Origin: Chromohalobacter beijerinckii
GTDB taxonomy: Bacteria > Pseudomonadota > Gammaproteobacteria > Pseudomonadales > Halomonadaceae
Direction of reading: 5' to 3'
NCBI RefSeq assembly: GCF_023061185.1
Contig: NZ_JAKGAK010000001.1
Location: forward strand, 395,084-459,083
DNA length: 64,000 bases
Shown piece by piece: positions 18,123 through 27,615 of this stretch (position 1 is its first letter; each line of letters begins with the position of its first letter). Made by a program: the position numbers and the translations under genes. The notes beneath the pieces are model-generated. The model saw nothing but the letters and a program-made list of their open reading frames with translations. It was not told where the DNA came from and ran no database searches.

Positions 18123-19058
18123 ATGCCCGACCGTTTGAATGATATCGATATTGGTCTGTTGATGGCCTTCGAAGCCCTGATCCAGGAGCGCAACGTCAGC
18201 CGCGCCGCAGATCGTCTAGGAATCAGTCAGCCGGCCCTTTCAGGGCGATTGACCCGTCTGCGGGCATTGTTCGGCGATCAGCTTTTCGTACCGGTGGCGG
18301 GTCGGGGTGTCATGCCAACGCCACGTGCCCAAGCATTGGGCGAGACATTGCCCCGGCTCTTGGGGCACCTGCGCGAGTTCATCGGGCATTCTCCCCATTT
18401 CGATCCGTCAGAGAGCGACCGGACGTTCGTGCTGGCAGCTTACGATAACCCTGCCGTCATGATTGGCCCCGACCTTGTTACGGCCTTGAAGCGAGTGGCG
18501 CCCCATGCCCGGATTACGTTCGTGTTGCCGGATCCCGAAACGATCACCCCGGCACTTGATCGCGGGGACGTGGATATGGTCATCGGACTGCCCCGTACGG
18601 CAGACGAGGGCCTGATTGGCCGGACACTGTTTTCCGATCAGTTCGTCACGGCACAGCGCCGGGGCCATCCACGGGGAAGTCAGCCGGTCACGCTGGACGA
18701 GTTTTGCGCCGCTGAGCATGTAGTGGTGTCGAGCGAGGGCGGGGGCTACGCGGGGCCGGTGGATCGTGCATTGGAGGCGCTGGGTCGGAAACGGCAGGTT
18801 AGTCTATCGGTCCAGAGTTATGCCCTAGCGCCGATTGTCATGGCGGACAGCGATCACCTGTGTACGTTGCCCGGCCGCTTTCTCCAGCGCTTTGAATCCA
18901 TGTTGGACCTGTTCACGCCACCGATGGAGATGGATTCATTTGAGCTTTATGCGCTTTGGCATCCACGCATGCGGGACGATCCAGCTCATCGGTGGTTTCG
19001 CGACCTGGTCGTTGAAGTCAGCGAGGGCATGAGCGATCGTTCCGCGACAAGATGCTAA
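18123..19058 (+). CDS. LysR-family transcriptional regulator
   Basis: 311 residues. N-terminal helix-turn-helix (DIGLLMAFEALIQERNVSRAADRLGISQPALSGRLTRLRALFGDQLFV) in the first 65 residues, then a periplasmic-binding-protein-like effector domain. The effector domain has the YDNPAVM... pattern seen in NodD/LinR-like members. It is transcribed away from the metallo-hydrolase gene and probably activates or represses it; ligand unknown. Confidence 0.92.
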   Translation: MPDRLNDIDIGLLMAFEALIQERNVSRAADRLGISQPALSGRLTRLRALFGDQLFVPVAGRGVMPTPRAQALGETLPRLLGHLREFIGHSPHFDPSESDRTFVLAAYDNPAVMIGPDLVTALKRVAPHARITFVLPDPETITPALDRGDVDMVIGLPRTADEGLIGRTLFSDQFVTAQRRGHPRGSQPVTLDEFCAAEHVVVSSEGGGYAGPVDRALEALGRKRQVSLSVQSYALAPIVMADSDHLCTLPGRFLQRFESMLDLFTPPMEMDSFELYALWHPRMRDDPAHRWFRDLVVEVSEGMSDRSATRC

Positions 19059-19146
19059 CCATACACTTAGGGGCATTTCTTGCCGGGTGGCGACGCCATC
19101 GATGCCGTAGAAACATGCCTTGTACTCGTATGTGGCAAGTAGCTGT

Positions 19147-19169
19147 GAAAAGGCCCCAATGGTGGGGCC
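19147..19169 (-). terminator. Terminator of the alpha/beta hydrolase gene
   Basis: 7-bp stem (GGCCCCA 19152-19158, TGGGGCC 19163-19169, loop ATGG) followed on the minus strand by TTTT. It lies about 20 bases beyond the stop codon of the minus-strand hydrolase gene. Confidence 0.6.
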
Positions 19170-19189
19170 AGGCACGAATAGTATGCGTA

Positions 19190-19972
19190 TTATCCTCGAT
19201 GTTCGTTTAGCCACCGCTGTATATGCCCTGCGACTTCCACTGGCGCTTCCAGCGGCAGCAAGTGGCCGATGCCCGCCAGTTCATGTGTTTCCGGGGTCGG
19301 TAGAAAGGGCACGAGCCGGTCGGCGAGCACGGCTGGAGGATCGACACGGTCGCACTCACCGATCAACAGCAGCGTCGGCACATCGATGCATCGTGTCGTT
19401 TCGCTGATATCTTCGAGCATCGCCACTGCCGGCCAGGCGGTCTTGGCCGCCGGATCGCCGGCCAAACTGTCGGCAATGGCGCGTTCGCGCACCATCCCGG
19501 CGAGCGGCGTCTCCGTGAGCACATGATCGAGTGTCTCTTCGACACTCGCGCGGCTGTCATAGGCCGATTGCATAGCAAGACGCTGAGGCTCCGGAACATC
19601 CATTGGCAGGGCCGGAGACGATGCCACCAGCACCAGCTCCTTCAGCCAGGCCGGCCGCTGGCCCGCGAGATACTGGGCAATCTTGCCACCCATGGAATGA
19701 CCGACCAGTACGACATCACGGAGCTGACGTGCTTCGATCATCCCGCCAACCGCCTCGGCCAGATCCGCAATCCGATATCCACTGCGCGACGGGCCAGACT
19801 GACCCCAGCCTGGCAGATCCGGCATGAGGCACAGGTTCCGCTCCCCAAGTGCCGCCGCTACGTCCATCCATGTGCGGCCAGAACCGCCCCAGTAGTGAAG
19901 AAACACGAGCGTGCGCTGCCCAGCGCCATGCTCCGCGACGTGAAGAACGGCGTTGTCTGTTTCGATCGTCAT
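19190..19972 (-). CDS. Alpha/beta-fold hydrolase
   Basis: 260 residues. Oxyanion-hole segment HYWGGSGRTW near residues 26-35, nucleophile elbow GHSMGG with Ser93, acid Asp208 in LLIGECDRVDPP and His237 in GIGHLLPLE form a complete catalytic triad. No signal peptide. The family includes esterases, haloalkane dehalogenases and C-C hydrolases; the substrate cannot be assigned. Divergently transcribed from a LysR gene 112 bases away, which is the likely regulator. Confidence 0.9.
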   Translation of the reverse strand: MTIETDNAVLHVAEHGAGQRTLVFLHYWGGSGRTWMDVAAALGERNLCLMPDLPGWGQSGPSRSGYRIADLAEAVGGMIEARQLRDVVLVGHSMGGKIAQYLAGQRPAWLKELVLVASSPALPMDVPEPQRLAMQSAYDSRASVEETLDHVLTETPLAGMVRERAIADSLAGDPAAKTAWPAVAMLEDISETTRCIDVPTLLLIGECDRVDPPAVLADRLVPFLPTPETHELAGIGHLLPLEAPVEVAGHIQRWLNEHRG

Positions 19973-20083
19973 GGTTTGTACTCCGAATAGGTAAGCGGAG
20001 CTAGCATCATGAAGGCGATCGCCAGATGATAGAATGAGATAAATATGAGTTGGCGTCGATCATTAAGCGATGGAATAACAGGC

Positions 20084-20977
20084 ATGGATCGTTTTCGACA
20101 AATCGAGATATTCATCGCGGCGGTCGAGCACGGCAGTATTGCTGCAGCCGGAAGAGCCCTGGGACTGTCGCCTGCCATGGCCGGCAAATACCTGAGCGCA
20201 CTCGAATCGGCACTGGGAACACGACTCTTGCACCGCAGCACTCGCGCGCTGTCGCTGACCGATGCCGGCCAGCAATATCTGGCGGCATCAAAACGAATCA
20301 TGGAGGCGCTGGCCGAGGCAGACGCCGAAGCACGCGATGGCCGCAGCCAGCTTGCAGGAGAGATCCGACTGGGCGTACCCCGTGCCTTCGGCACCCAAAA
20401 GCTGCCGCCGATGCTGGCTGCGTTCTGCAGGGCCCATCCGCAGATCACGTTGAACCTGCACACGGATGAGCGCTACGCCGATCTGGTCGATGGCCGGCTG
20501 GACCTTGCCGTGCGCATCGGGCAACTCCCAGATTCGGCTTTGTATACTCGACCACTCGGCAGTATCCACATGGGCCTGGGCTGTGCGCCCGGCTTGCTCG
20601 GCGCCCATGAACGGCAAGAAATCTCGCAAATCCGCCGGTTACCGCGATTGGTCTTCACGGCGGCTCGCTCGCCCGGCGACTGGATGGTGCGCGATAGCGA
20701 AGATCGCGCGTACGCCATCGACGGCCCAGCCGCTATGCGCTCGGATGACATCACCTTGCTGGTTCATGCGGCGACCGAAGGCCTGGGTATCGTGTACGCG
20801 CCGATGTTTGCGCTCGACGAAGCACTGGAAGATGGCCGTCTGATACAATTATTAGCCGATCATCGAACGACGCAACTCGGCCTGCAAATCGTCTATACCG
20901 ATCGCCATCACCAGCCCGCACGAGTTCGTGCCCTGATCGACCATCTGACAGCCTGCTTCCAAGAGAAACGGGCATGA
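20084..20977 (+). CDS. LysR-family transcriptional regulator
   Basis: 297 residues from the ATG at 20084 (MDRFRQIEIFIAAVEHGSIA). Typical CrgA/DsdC-like subgroup: winged helix in the first 60 residues (SIAAAGRALGLSPAMAGKYLSALESALGTRLLHRSTR), then the substrate-binding domain ending in a short positively charged tail. Divergent from the alpha/beta hydrolase gene. The intergenic region of about 110 bp has a 5-bp inverted repeat CTCCG-N10-CGGAG (19981-20000) but no compelling T-N11-A palindrome. Confidence 0.92.
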   Translation: MDRFRQIEIFIAAVEHGSIAAAGRALGLSPAMAGKYLSALESALGTRLLHRSTRALSLTDAGQQYLAASKRIMEALAEADAEARDGRSQLAGEIRLGVPRAFGTQKLPPMLAAFCRAHPQITLNLHTDERYADLVDGRLDLAVRIGQLPDSALYTRPLGSIHMGLGCAPGLLGAHERQEISQIRRLPRLVFTAARSPGDWMVRDSEDRAYAIDGPAAMRSDDITLLVHAATEGLGIVYAPMFALDEALEDGRLIQLLADHRTTQLGLQIVYTDRHHQPARVRALIDHLTACFQEKRA

Positions 20978-21012
20978 TGCAGAAATACGCTCTGGCATAG
21001 GCTTTACCAGCC

Positions 21013-21040
21013 GCAAAAAAGCCGGGCAATTCTGCCCGGC
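21013..21040 (-). terminator. Rho-independent terminator of the nag/PTS operon
   Basis: 8-bp stem GCCGGGCA (21021-21028) and TGCCCGGC (21033-21040) with loop ATTC, followed on the minus strand by six T residues (21015-21020). It lies about 30 bases beyond the EIICB stop and also after the convergent lysR gene. Confidence 0.85.
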
Positions 21041-21071
21041 CAAGCTGAGCAGCTCTCATACGACGCTGCTG

Positions 21072-22751
21072 TCAGCGTTCCCCCAGGCTGGCGGCGACGC
21101 CGGGGGCGCGTTCGCCGAGCAGTATGTGGACCAGATCGCCGTCGATGCGTTGAATGCCTTGCGCACCGAGTGTCTTGAGCGCGGCTTCGTCGAGACTCGC
21201 GACATCGGCGAGGCGAAGCCGCAGGCGGGTCATGGCCACGGCGGTGGCTTCCTGGACGTTGCCGCGCCCACCCAGGGCCGTCAACCAGTGGTCGAGCTGT
21301 TCGGCACTCAATCGCACCACGCTAACCGTATCCGATCCGCTACCCTCACTGACCGCTGGAGCTTCACTCGGCGCGGCGCCTTCGGCACTCATCGCGGCGC
21401 GAATCTCGTCGGCAACGCCGTCGGCTATCGGTCCGAGGATTACCTGCAAGCCACCGCCGCGTAGGTGCAGCACGCCACGTGCACCGAGCTGCTTGAGCGC
21501 CGGTTCATCGATGGCTTTGTCGTCGACGAGCACCAGTCGCAGGCGCGTGGTGCAAGCGCCCACGCTGGTCATGTTGGCTGCCCCACCCAAGGCATGCACG
21601 AAAGCTGGGCCACGCTCCCCGAGATCGGTCGGGGCGCTAGTGGCACCTGCGGTTTCCGGTTCGCGCCCTGGCGTGGGTAGATCGAAGCGTACAATCGCCC
21701 AGCGAAACACCGTGTAATACAGCGCGAAGTAACAAAGCCCCACCGGAATCATCAGCCAGCCGTTGGTCGAGAGCCCGTAGGAAAGCGCGTAGTCGAAGGC
21801 ACCAGCCGAGAAGGTAAAGCCAAGTTTGACGTCGAGCAGGTTCATGAGCACCAGCGAGAGGCCGGTGAGCAGCGCATGCAACACATACAAAAACGGCGCC
21901 AGGAACATGAAGGTGAACTCGATCGGCTCGGTGACGCCGGTCAGGAAGGCGGTCAACGCCAGCGATAGCAACAAGCCACCGACCTGGGCACGACGACCCT
22001 TGGGCGCAGCGTGATACATCGCCAGCGCCGCCGCCGGGAGGCCAAACATCATCACCGGAAAAAAGCCCGCCATGAAGCTACCCGCGCTGGGATCACCCGC
22101 AAAGAAGCGGTTAAGATCGCCGGTCGCGCCATCGAAACTGCCGAACACGAACCACACGAAGCTGTTGAGTACGTGGTGCAGCCCAGTGACGATCAGCAAG
22201 CGATTGAGCACACCGTAGACGAAAAGCCCCAGATCGCCGGCGTCGATCAACCACTGGCCGAGGGTGTCGATGCCGGTCTGGACCGTCGGCCAGATCACCC
22301 CGAAGATCATCCCTAGGATGACCGCAGCGAGCCCGGTGACGATCGGAATGAAGCGCCGCCCGCCGAAGAAAGCCAAGTAATCGGGAAGCTTGATGTCCTT
22401 GAAGCGGTTATAGAGTAGACCCGCCACGGTGCCGATGATGATGCCCGACAGCACCCCCATGTTGATGTCTTCGTTGAGCGTGTGCAGGACCGCATCGAGT
22501 ACCAGATAGCCGACGACTCCCGCCAGACCGGCGGCGCCGTTACTGTCGCTAGCGAAGCCCACCGCTAGGCCGATGGCAAAAATCAGCGCCAGATTGGCGA
22601 AGATCGCATCGCCGGCATTGGCGATGAAGGAAATATCGAGCAGGTCTGGCTGCCCCAAGCGCAGCAGCAGACCGGCAACCGGCAGCACCGCGATGGGCAG
22701 CATGAGCGAACGACCCAGTTTCTGTAGGCCGCCCATGATATCGAGTCGCAT
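21072..22751 (-). CDS. nagE: GlcNAc-type PTS permease EIICB with a second, cysteine-less EIIB domain
   Basis: 559 residues from the ATG at 22751 (GGGAG eight bases upstream). Residues 1-355 form a ten-helix glucose/GlcNAc-type EIIC domain with the TGLHHVLNSF and TGVTEPIEF signatures that bind sugar. A first EIIB domain around 380-450 has the phosphorylated cysteine (Cys400) in SVGACTTRLR. A second EIIB-like domain at about 480-555 has alanine (Ala506) where the cysteine should be (VAMTRLRLRL), so it cannot take phosphate. There is no EIIA domain; that function is supplied by the fused EIIA-HPr-EI gene upstream. With nagA and nagB nearby, GlcNAc is the probable substrate. Confidence 0.88.
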   Translation of the reverse strand: MRLDIMGGLQKLGRSLMLPIAVLPVAGLLLRLGQPDLLDISFIANAGDAIFANLALIFAIGLAVGFASDSNGAAGLAGVVGYLVLDAVLHTLNEDINMGVLSGIIIGTVAGLLYNRFKDIKLPDYLAFFGGRRFIPIVTGLAAVILGMIFGVIWPTVQTGIDTLGQWLIDAGDLGLFVYGVLNRLLIVTGLHHVLNSFVWFVFGSFDGATGDLNRFFAGDPSAGSFMAGFFPVMMFGLPAAALAMYHAAPKGRRAQVGGLLLSLALTAFLTGVTEPIEFTFMFLAPFLYVLHALLTGLSLVLMNLLDVKLGFTFSAGAFDYALSYGLSTNGWLMIPVGLCYFALYYTVFRWAIVRFDLPTPGREPETAGATSAPTDLGERGPAFVHALGGAANMTSVGACTTRLRLVLVDDKAIDEPALKQLGARGVLHLRGGGLQVILGPIADGVADEIRAAMSAEGAAPSEAPAVSEGSGSDTVSVVRLSAEQLDHWLTALGGRGNVQEATAVAMTRLRLRLADVASLDEAALKTLGAQGIQRIDGDLVHILLGERAPGVAASLGER

Positions 22752-22831
22752 GATCGTTTCTCCCACTCTTGTTGTTGTCCAGAATGTCGTTGTTCCGAAC
22801 GGGCGCGTCAGGCGGTGACCAGTGCTTCCAG

Positions 22832-25330
22832 CTAGGACTTGAGCCGCTCGCGCACCATGGCGCCGTCGTCCAGATCCAACCAGGCCGACAGCTGCTCGGC
22901 GAGTGCGCCAGCGTCTAGCTCACGCAATGAAGCCTTGACCGCCGGCACGCGGCTTGGCTCCACCGAGAGTTCGTCGACACCCAGAGCCACCAGCACGGCC
23001 AATGCCAACGGATCGCTGGCAGCGGCGCCGCACACGCCTACGGGGCAACGTCCGGCAGCGCCTTCGACGGTTGTCTTGATCAGCCGCAATACCGCCGGAT
23101 GCAGCACATCGAGTTGTGCTGCGAGGCCGGGGTCTTCGCGATCCATGGCCAGCGTGTACTGCGTCAGGTCGTTGGTGCCGACCGATAGGAAATCGGCCTC
23201 GGCGGCGAGGCTGGCAGCACACAGTGCGGCCGAAGGCACCTCGATCATCACTCCGAGCTGCGGCAGTCGACTCACGCCCAGTTCCCCGGCCAGCGTTTCA
23301 AGCCGTTGGCGCAACGCCCGTAACTCTCCGACGCCACTGACCATCGGCAGCATGATGCGCAGTGCATCGAGGGGCTGGAGCGCGAGTAAAGCGCGTAATT
23401 GACTCTCCAGAAGTTCGGCGTGGCTAGCCCACAAGCGAATGCCGCGCACGCCCAGGGCTGGATTGGCAACGCTGGGCAGCGGTAGGTAGCTAAGTTGCTT
23501 GTCGGCGCCAATATCCAGCGTTCGTACGACCACCGGCTTGCCGCCTAGTGCATCGAGCGCGGCCTGATACTCATCGCGCTGCTCGTCGACGCTCGGCGCG
23601 CTTTCACGGTCGAGGAACAGGAATTCGCTGCGCAGCAGGCCGATACCGTCGGCGCCCTCCTCGGCGGCGATAAACGCCTCGGCGCCGCCGGCGACGTTAG
23701 CGCAGACCTCGATAGTGCGCCCGTCACGGGTCGTCGCAGGCTGTCTTGCCGACTCGCGGGCAGCGCCTCGAGCCCGCTCGCGCTCAGCGATGCGCTCGCG
23801 CATGGCCTCAAGACTGGCGCTATCCGGTTGCGGTTCGAGCAGGCCGCGTTCAGCATCGAGAATCGCCATCTCTCCTTCGGCCGCCTCCAGCATCGCGCCC
23901 ATCGCCACCAAACATGGCAGGCCCCGGGCACGGGCGAGAATCGCCACGTGCGACGTGGTCCCCCCCGCCACCAAGCAGATGCCCGCCGGACGCTGAGCGG
24001 CCAAGGCCGTCAGTTCCGACGGCGTCAGATCGTCGGCGATGATGATGGTGTCGGCCGGCACCTGTGGGACACTCGGCGCCGCCCCCAGGTGCGCCATCAC
24101 TTGACGCTGTAGGTCGCGCAGGTCGGCAACTCGCGCCGCCAGTAGTTGGTTGCCAGTCGCCTGCAGACGCACCGCTTCATCATCGAGGGCCTCCTTCCAG
24201 GCCTGCCCGGCGCTGCGTCCGCTGTCGATATAACCTTCGGCGGCCTCGCGTAGCGCCGGATCATCGAGCCAGGCCAAGTGCGCCTCGAAGATCTCGGCTT
24301 CACTGCTTCGTGCGCTGCGCTTGGCTTGCTCCAGCGCCGTCTCGAGCGAATGACCGACGTTCTCCAATGCCACGCCCAGCGCCTCGCGCTCATGCGCCGG
24401 AACGCCTCCGACTTGCGGCACTGTGGGTAATGCCGCCACATAATGATGCAGCGGCCCGACCGCGAGCCCTTGGCTGGCGACGAGCCCAGCCAACTGCCCT
24501 ACCCCAGCCTCGGCGACAGGCACTTCGGCCGTACTAGCTACGGGATCATCGGCCTCGGCTTCGCTCAGCAGCCGCTCGGCGTTATCCAACGCCGCCGTGG
24601 CACATTCGCCTCGCGCGATCAGCGTCACACGATCGCCGTTCACCAGCCCTAGATTCATCAACCGGCTCAAGCTGCGCGCATCGACGTGCGTTTCGCCGTG
24701 GACGAGTTCGAGATCGACATTCTGTTCGTGGGCGATGGCGCGTAGCCGAGCCGCAGGCCGCGCGTGCAATCCAGTCGCCAACCCCAGCGTCACCTCGCGG
24801 GTCGCTTCACCTATTCGCCGGGGCGTCGCGTCGCCGCCATCTGGCGCATCCCAAGACGTGGGCGGCTCGAGACGCATGATCGACTCGCCCTGGCGCACCG
24901 TGTCGCCACTGTGCTGTGTACTGAGGAGTGTCAGACGCCAACCGGACGGTTCGGCGATAATCAATGGCGTGATCAGGCTCATCGCCTGCTGGGCGACTTG
25001 GTCGGCATCGAAACGCAATAACGGCGCGCCGACCTCGACCCTTTGACCGGCCTCGACCAGCAGCTCGATGCCCGCACCGTCGAGATTGACGGTATCCAGC
25101 CCCAGATGAATGAGCAGCTCGACGCCACCCGCACTGCGAAGCGTCACCGCGTGGGCGGTACGTGCACAATGCACGATCTCGCCGTCGCAAGGCGCATGCA
25201 GCGTGTCGCCGAGCGGATCGATGGCCATGCCCTCGCCGAGCGTGCCGCCGGCAAAGACCGGATCGGGCACCGCGTCGAGAGCGACGAGCACGCCATCCAC
25301 CGGTGCCTGAATATCGAGTGATGAAGCCAT
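22832..25330 (-). CDS. PTS phosphoryl-transfer fusion: EIIA(Glc)-HPr-EI
   Basis: 832 residues combining three PTS modules. Residues 1-150 are a Crr-like EIIA with the phospho-acceptor His75 in ELLIHLGLDTV. Residues 175-265 are HPr with His189 in TGLHARPAA. Residues 285-830 are enzyme I, with the phospho-histidine His460 in GGTTSHVAILARARGLP and the PEP-binding C-terminal barrel (VGTNDLTQYTLAMDR). A single polypeptide thus carries phosphate from PEP to the EIICB permease 81 bases downstream. This architecture is the one found in GlcNAc systems of Pseudomonas and relatives. GGAGG lies five bases before the ATG. Confidence 0.95.
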   Translation of the reverse strand: MASSLDIQAPVDGVLVALDAVPDPVFAGGTLGEGMAIDPLGDTLHAPCDGEIVHCARTAHAVTLRSAGGVELLIHLGLDTVNLDGAGIELLVEAGQRVEVGAPLLRFDADQVAQQAMSLITPLIIAEPSGWRLTLLSTQHSGDTVRQGESIMRLEPPTSWDAPDGGDATPRRIGEATREVTLGLATGLHARPAARLRAIAHEQNVDLELVHGETHVDARSLSRLMNLGLVNGDRVTLIARGECATAALDNAERLLSEAEADDPVASTAEVPVAEAGVGQLAGLVASQGLAVGPLHHYVAALPTVPQVGGVPAHEREALGVALENVGHSLETALEQAKRSARSSEAEIFEAHLAWLDDPALREAAEGYIDSGRSAGQAWKEALDDEAVRLQATGNQLLAARVADLRDLQRQVMAHLGAAPSVPQVPADTIIIADDLTPSELTALAAQRPAGICLVAGGTTSHVAILARARGLPCLVAMGAMLEAAEGEMAILDAERGLLEPQPDSASLEAMRERIAERERARGAARESARQPATTRDGRTIEVCANVAGGAEAFIAAEEGADGIGLLRSEFLFLDRESAPSVDEQRDEYQAALDALGGKPVVVRTLDIGADKQLSYLPLPSVANPALGVRGIRLWASHAELLESQLRALLALQPLDALRIMLPMVSGVGELRALRQRLETLAGELGVSRLPQLGVMIEVPSAALCAASLAAEADFLSVGTNDLTQYTLAMDREDPGLAAQLDVLHPAVLRLIKTTVEGAAGRCPVGVCGAAASDPLALAVLVALGVDELSVEPSRVPAVKASLRELDAGALAEQLSAWLDLDDGAMVRERLKS

Positions 25331-25439
25331 GTTGCCTCCGGCATTGTTGTTGTAAAGAACGTCGCTGTGTCGCTGTAGAAAAAGACGTTTAGAAAGAATC
25401 GTTGTCGCGCATCGTTTGGCTGAGAGCGATGGACGACGC

Positions 25440-26462
25440 TCAGCGGGTACGGGTCACCTTCTTGAGATGACGCGGTTGATCGGGATCGCTACCCCGTGCC
25501 ACCGCTAGCTGAGCGGCCATGACGTAGAAACTCTGGATGACCGACAGCGGCTGAAGCGCCGCATGGCCGGCATCGGTGACTGTCAGCTCACGCTGGGCAA
25601 CATCTTCGTCGGCAGCCAGCAACACCAGCGCGCCGACACTTTTAAGCCACTCGGCGAGCTCAAGTAGGCCGGCCTGCTCGGGTCCCGGTGGGGCGAATAC
25701 CAGCACTGGGTAGCCGGGGCCGATCAACGCCATCGGTCCGTGCTTGACCTCGGCACCGCTGAATGGCTCGGCCTGGAGGGCGCAGGTCTCCTTGAACTTG
25801 AGCGCCGCTTCCTGGGCGACGGCCAATCCGGCGCCGCGCCCTACCACCATCAACTTGTCGGCATCGCGCAGTGCCTCGATGGCCGGCGACCAGTCCTGCT
25901 CAGCCGCCACGCGCAGCCGTGCGGGTAGTGCCTCGAGCGCAGCGAGCAATTCACGATCCCGGTTCCAGTGGCCGAGCAACTGAGCGCAGGCCGATAGCGT
26001 GGCCAGGTAGCTCTTGGTCGCGGCAACACTGCGCTCCTCGCCGGCATGCAGCGCAATCTCGCGATCGCTGACCTCACCCAACGGTGACTGGGGCGTATTG
26101 ACCAGCGCCAGCGTCTGGGCCCCGCCAGCGGCCAGCGCTTTTTGGGTCTCGATCAGATCGGGGCTCTGGCCGGACTGCGAGATCGCTAGCGCCAGCTGGC
26201 CGTCAAGCTTCCACGGCGCCCGCGCCAGAGTAGTCAACGACGGCGGCAGCGAGGCCACCGGAATCCCTCGGCTCTGCATGCATAGATAGGCGAAGTAACT
26301 GGCAGCATGGTCGGAGCTACCGCGCGCCACGGTGACCACACCCTGTGGATCGCACTGGCGTAGCCATGCACCGAGCTCGGCATGCGACTCGGCGTTGCGC
26401 GTCAACTGGTCGGCGATGCGCTCGGGGGCGCTGCGCGCTTCGCTGAGCATCATCGAACTCAT
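25440..26462 (-). CDS. nagB-II: Glucosamine-6-phosphate deaminase, SIS-type (NagB-II)
   Basis: 340 residues with two SIS domains: an N-terminal RGSSDHAASYFAYL and ALAISQSGQSPDLIETQ, and a C-terminal GRGAGLAVAQEAALKFKETCALQAEPFSGAEVKHGP. It looks like the isomerase half of GlmS without the glutaminase domain, which is the make-up of NagB-II/AgaS deaminases converting glucosamine-6-P to fructose-6-P and ammonia. The canonical nagB fold is absent. It overlaps nagA by four bases, so the two are translationally coupled; the PTS fusion gene follows about 110 bases later. Confidence 0.9.
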   Translation of the reverse strand: MSSMMLSEARSAPERIADQLTRNAESHAELGAWLRQCDPQGVVTVARGSSDHAASYFAYLCMQSRGIPVASLPPSLTTLARAPWKLDGQLALAISQSGQSPDLIETQKALAAGGAQTLALVNTPQSPLGEVSDREIALHAGEERSVAATKSYLATLSACAQLLGHWNRDRELLAALEALPARLRVAAEQDWSPAIEALRDADKLMVVGRGAGLAVAQEAALKFKETCALQAEPFSGAEVKHGPMALIGPGYPVLVFAPPGPEQAGLLELAEWLKSVGALVLLAADEDVAQRELTVTDAGHAALQPLSVIQSFYVMAAQLAVARGSDPDQPRHLKKVTRTR

Positions 26463-27601
26463 ACGTCGTCTCCTGGGCGGGTCGTGGGGGCGTCTTCGGG
26501 ATAACCCATAGTCACGCTCTGGCCCTCGACGTAGACACAGTCGACGGCCAGGTCGCGATCGAGCACGACCAGATCGGCGTGACAGCCAGCAGCCAACCGG
26601 CCGCGATCATGCAGACCAAGAAAGTCAGCAGGATGGCGCGATACGCGCTCGCTGGCCTCGGCCAGTGATAGGCCGATCTCGACCAGATTGCGCAGCGCCT
26701 GATCCATGGTCAGGGTACTTCCGGCGAGCGTGCCGTCGGCTAGGCGCACCCCGCCTAGACATTTGGTCACCGCCTGCTCGCCAAGCCGGTACTCGCCATC
26801 GGGCATGCCGGCCGCAGCGGTCGAGTCGGTGACGGCATAAAGACGCGGGATGCTTCGGAGCGCGACGCGAATCGCCCCGGGATGGACGTGCAACAAGTCG
26901 GGGATTAGCTCGGCGAAATCGGCATGTGCCAAGGCGGCTCCCGCCATGCCCGGATGACGATGATGCAAACCGGTCATGGCGTTATAAAGGTGGGTGAAAC
27001 CGCAGGCGCCATGCTCCATCGCCGCCACGCCCTGCTCGTAGGTGCCCAGGGTATGCCCCAGTTGCACGCGCACGCCGCGCTCGCTCAGGTGACGAATCAA
27101 CGCGTAGTGGCCGGAAAGCTCCGGCGCCAGAGTCACCAGCCGAATCGGCGCCAACGCACACAGCGCATCGATCTCGGTGATTTCACCAGGCCGTGCATAA
27201 GGCGGCTGAGCACCGAGCTTACCGGGATTGATATAGGGCCCCTCGAGATGTACGCCGAGTATGCGTGCGCCCTTGCCGGGTGACTGCTCCATCAAGGAAC
27301 CGATTTCGCCAAGTACGTGGCGTATCTCGGTGTCGGTGGCGGTCATGGTCGTCGCCAAAAGGCTGGTGGTGCCGAAGCGCGCATGGGTACGCGCCAGCGT
27401 GGTCACCGCCTCGCCGCCTTCCATGGTGTCGGCGCCACCGCCGCCATGCACATGCAGGTCGATGAAACCGGGCACTATATAGGGCGCATCGTTGTCTGCG
27501 GGATCGACCGGTGCGCCATCGATTCGCGCGATACGTCCATCGCGCCAGTGAACCTCGCCCAGACGCCAGCCCTCGGGGGTGAGGATGTTGCCGTAATGCA
27601 T
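26459..27601 (-). CDS. nagA: N-acetylglucosamine-6-phosphate deacetylase
   Basis: 380 residues. Amidohydrolase-superfamily enzyme: PGFIDLHVHGGGG at about residue 45-57, the metal ligand Glu in HLEGPYINPGKLGAQ, His in RVQLGHTLGTY and GFTHLYNAM, and the catalytic Asp in VTDSTAAAGMPDGEY. It removes the acetyl group from GlcNAc-6-P delivered by the PTS permease. First enzyme gene of the operon, downstream of nagR across a 129-bp gap that contains hairpins and repeats. Confidence 0.96.
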   Translation of the reverse strand: MHYGNILTPEGWRLGEVHWRDGRIARIDGAPVDPADNDAPYIVPGFIDLHVHGGGGADTMEGGEAVTTLARTHARFGTTSLLATTMTATDTEIRHVLGEIGSLMEQSPGKGARILGVHLEGPYINPGKLGAQPPYARPGEITEIDALCALAPIRLVTLAPELSGHYALIRHLSERGVRVQLGHTLGTYEQGVAAMEHGACGFTHLYNAMTGLHHRHPGMAGAALAHADFAELIPDLLHVHPGAIRVALRSIPRLYAVTDSTAAAGMPDGEYRLGEQAVTKCLGGVRLADGTLAGSTLTMDQALRNLVEIGLSLAEASERVSRHPADFLGLHDRGRLAAGCHADLVVLDRDLAVDCVYVEGQSVTMGYPEDAPTTRPGDDV

Positions 27602-27615
27602 TGGCTTACCTTTTT

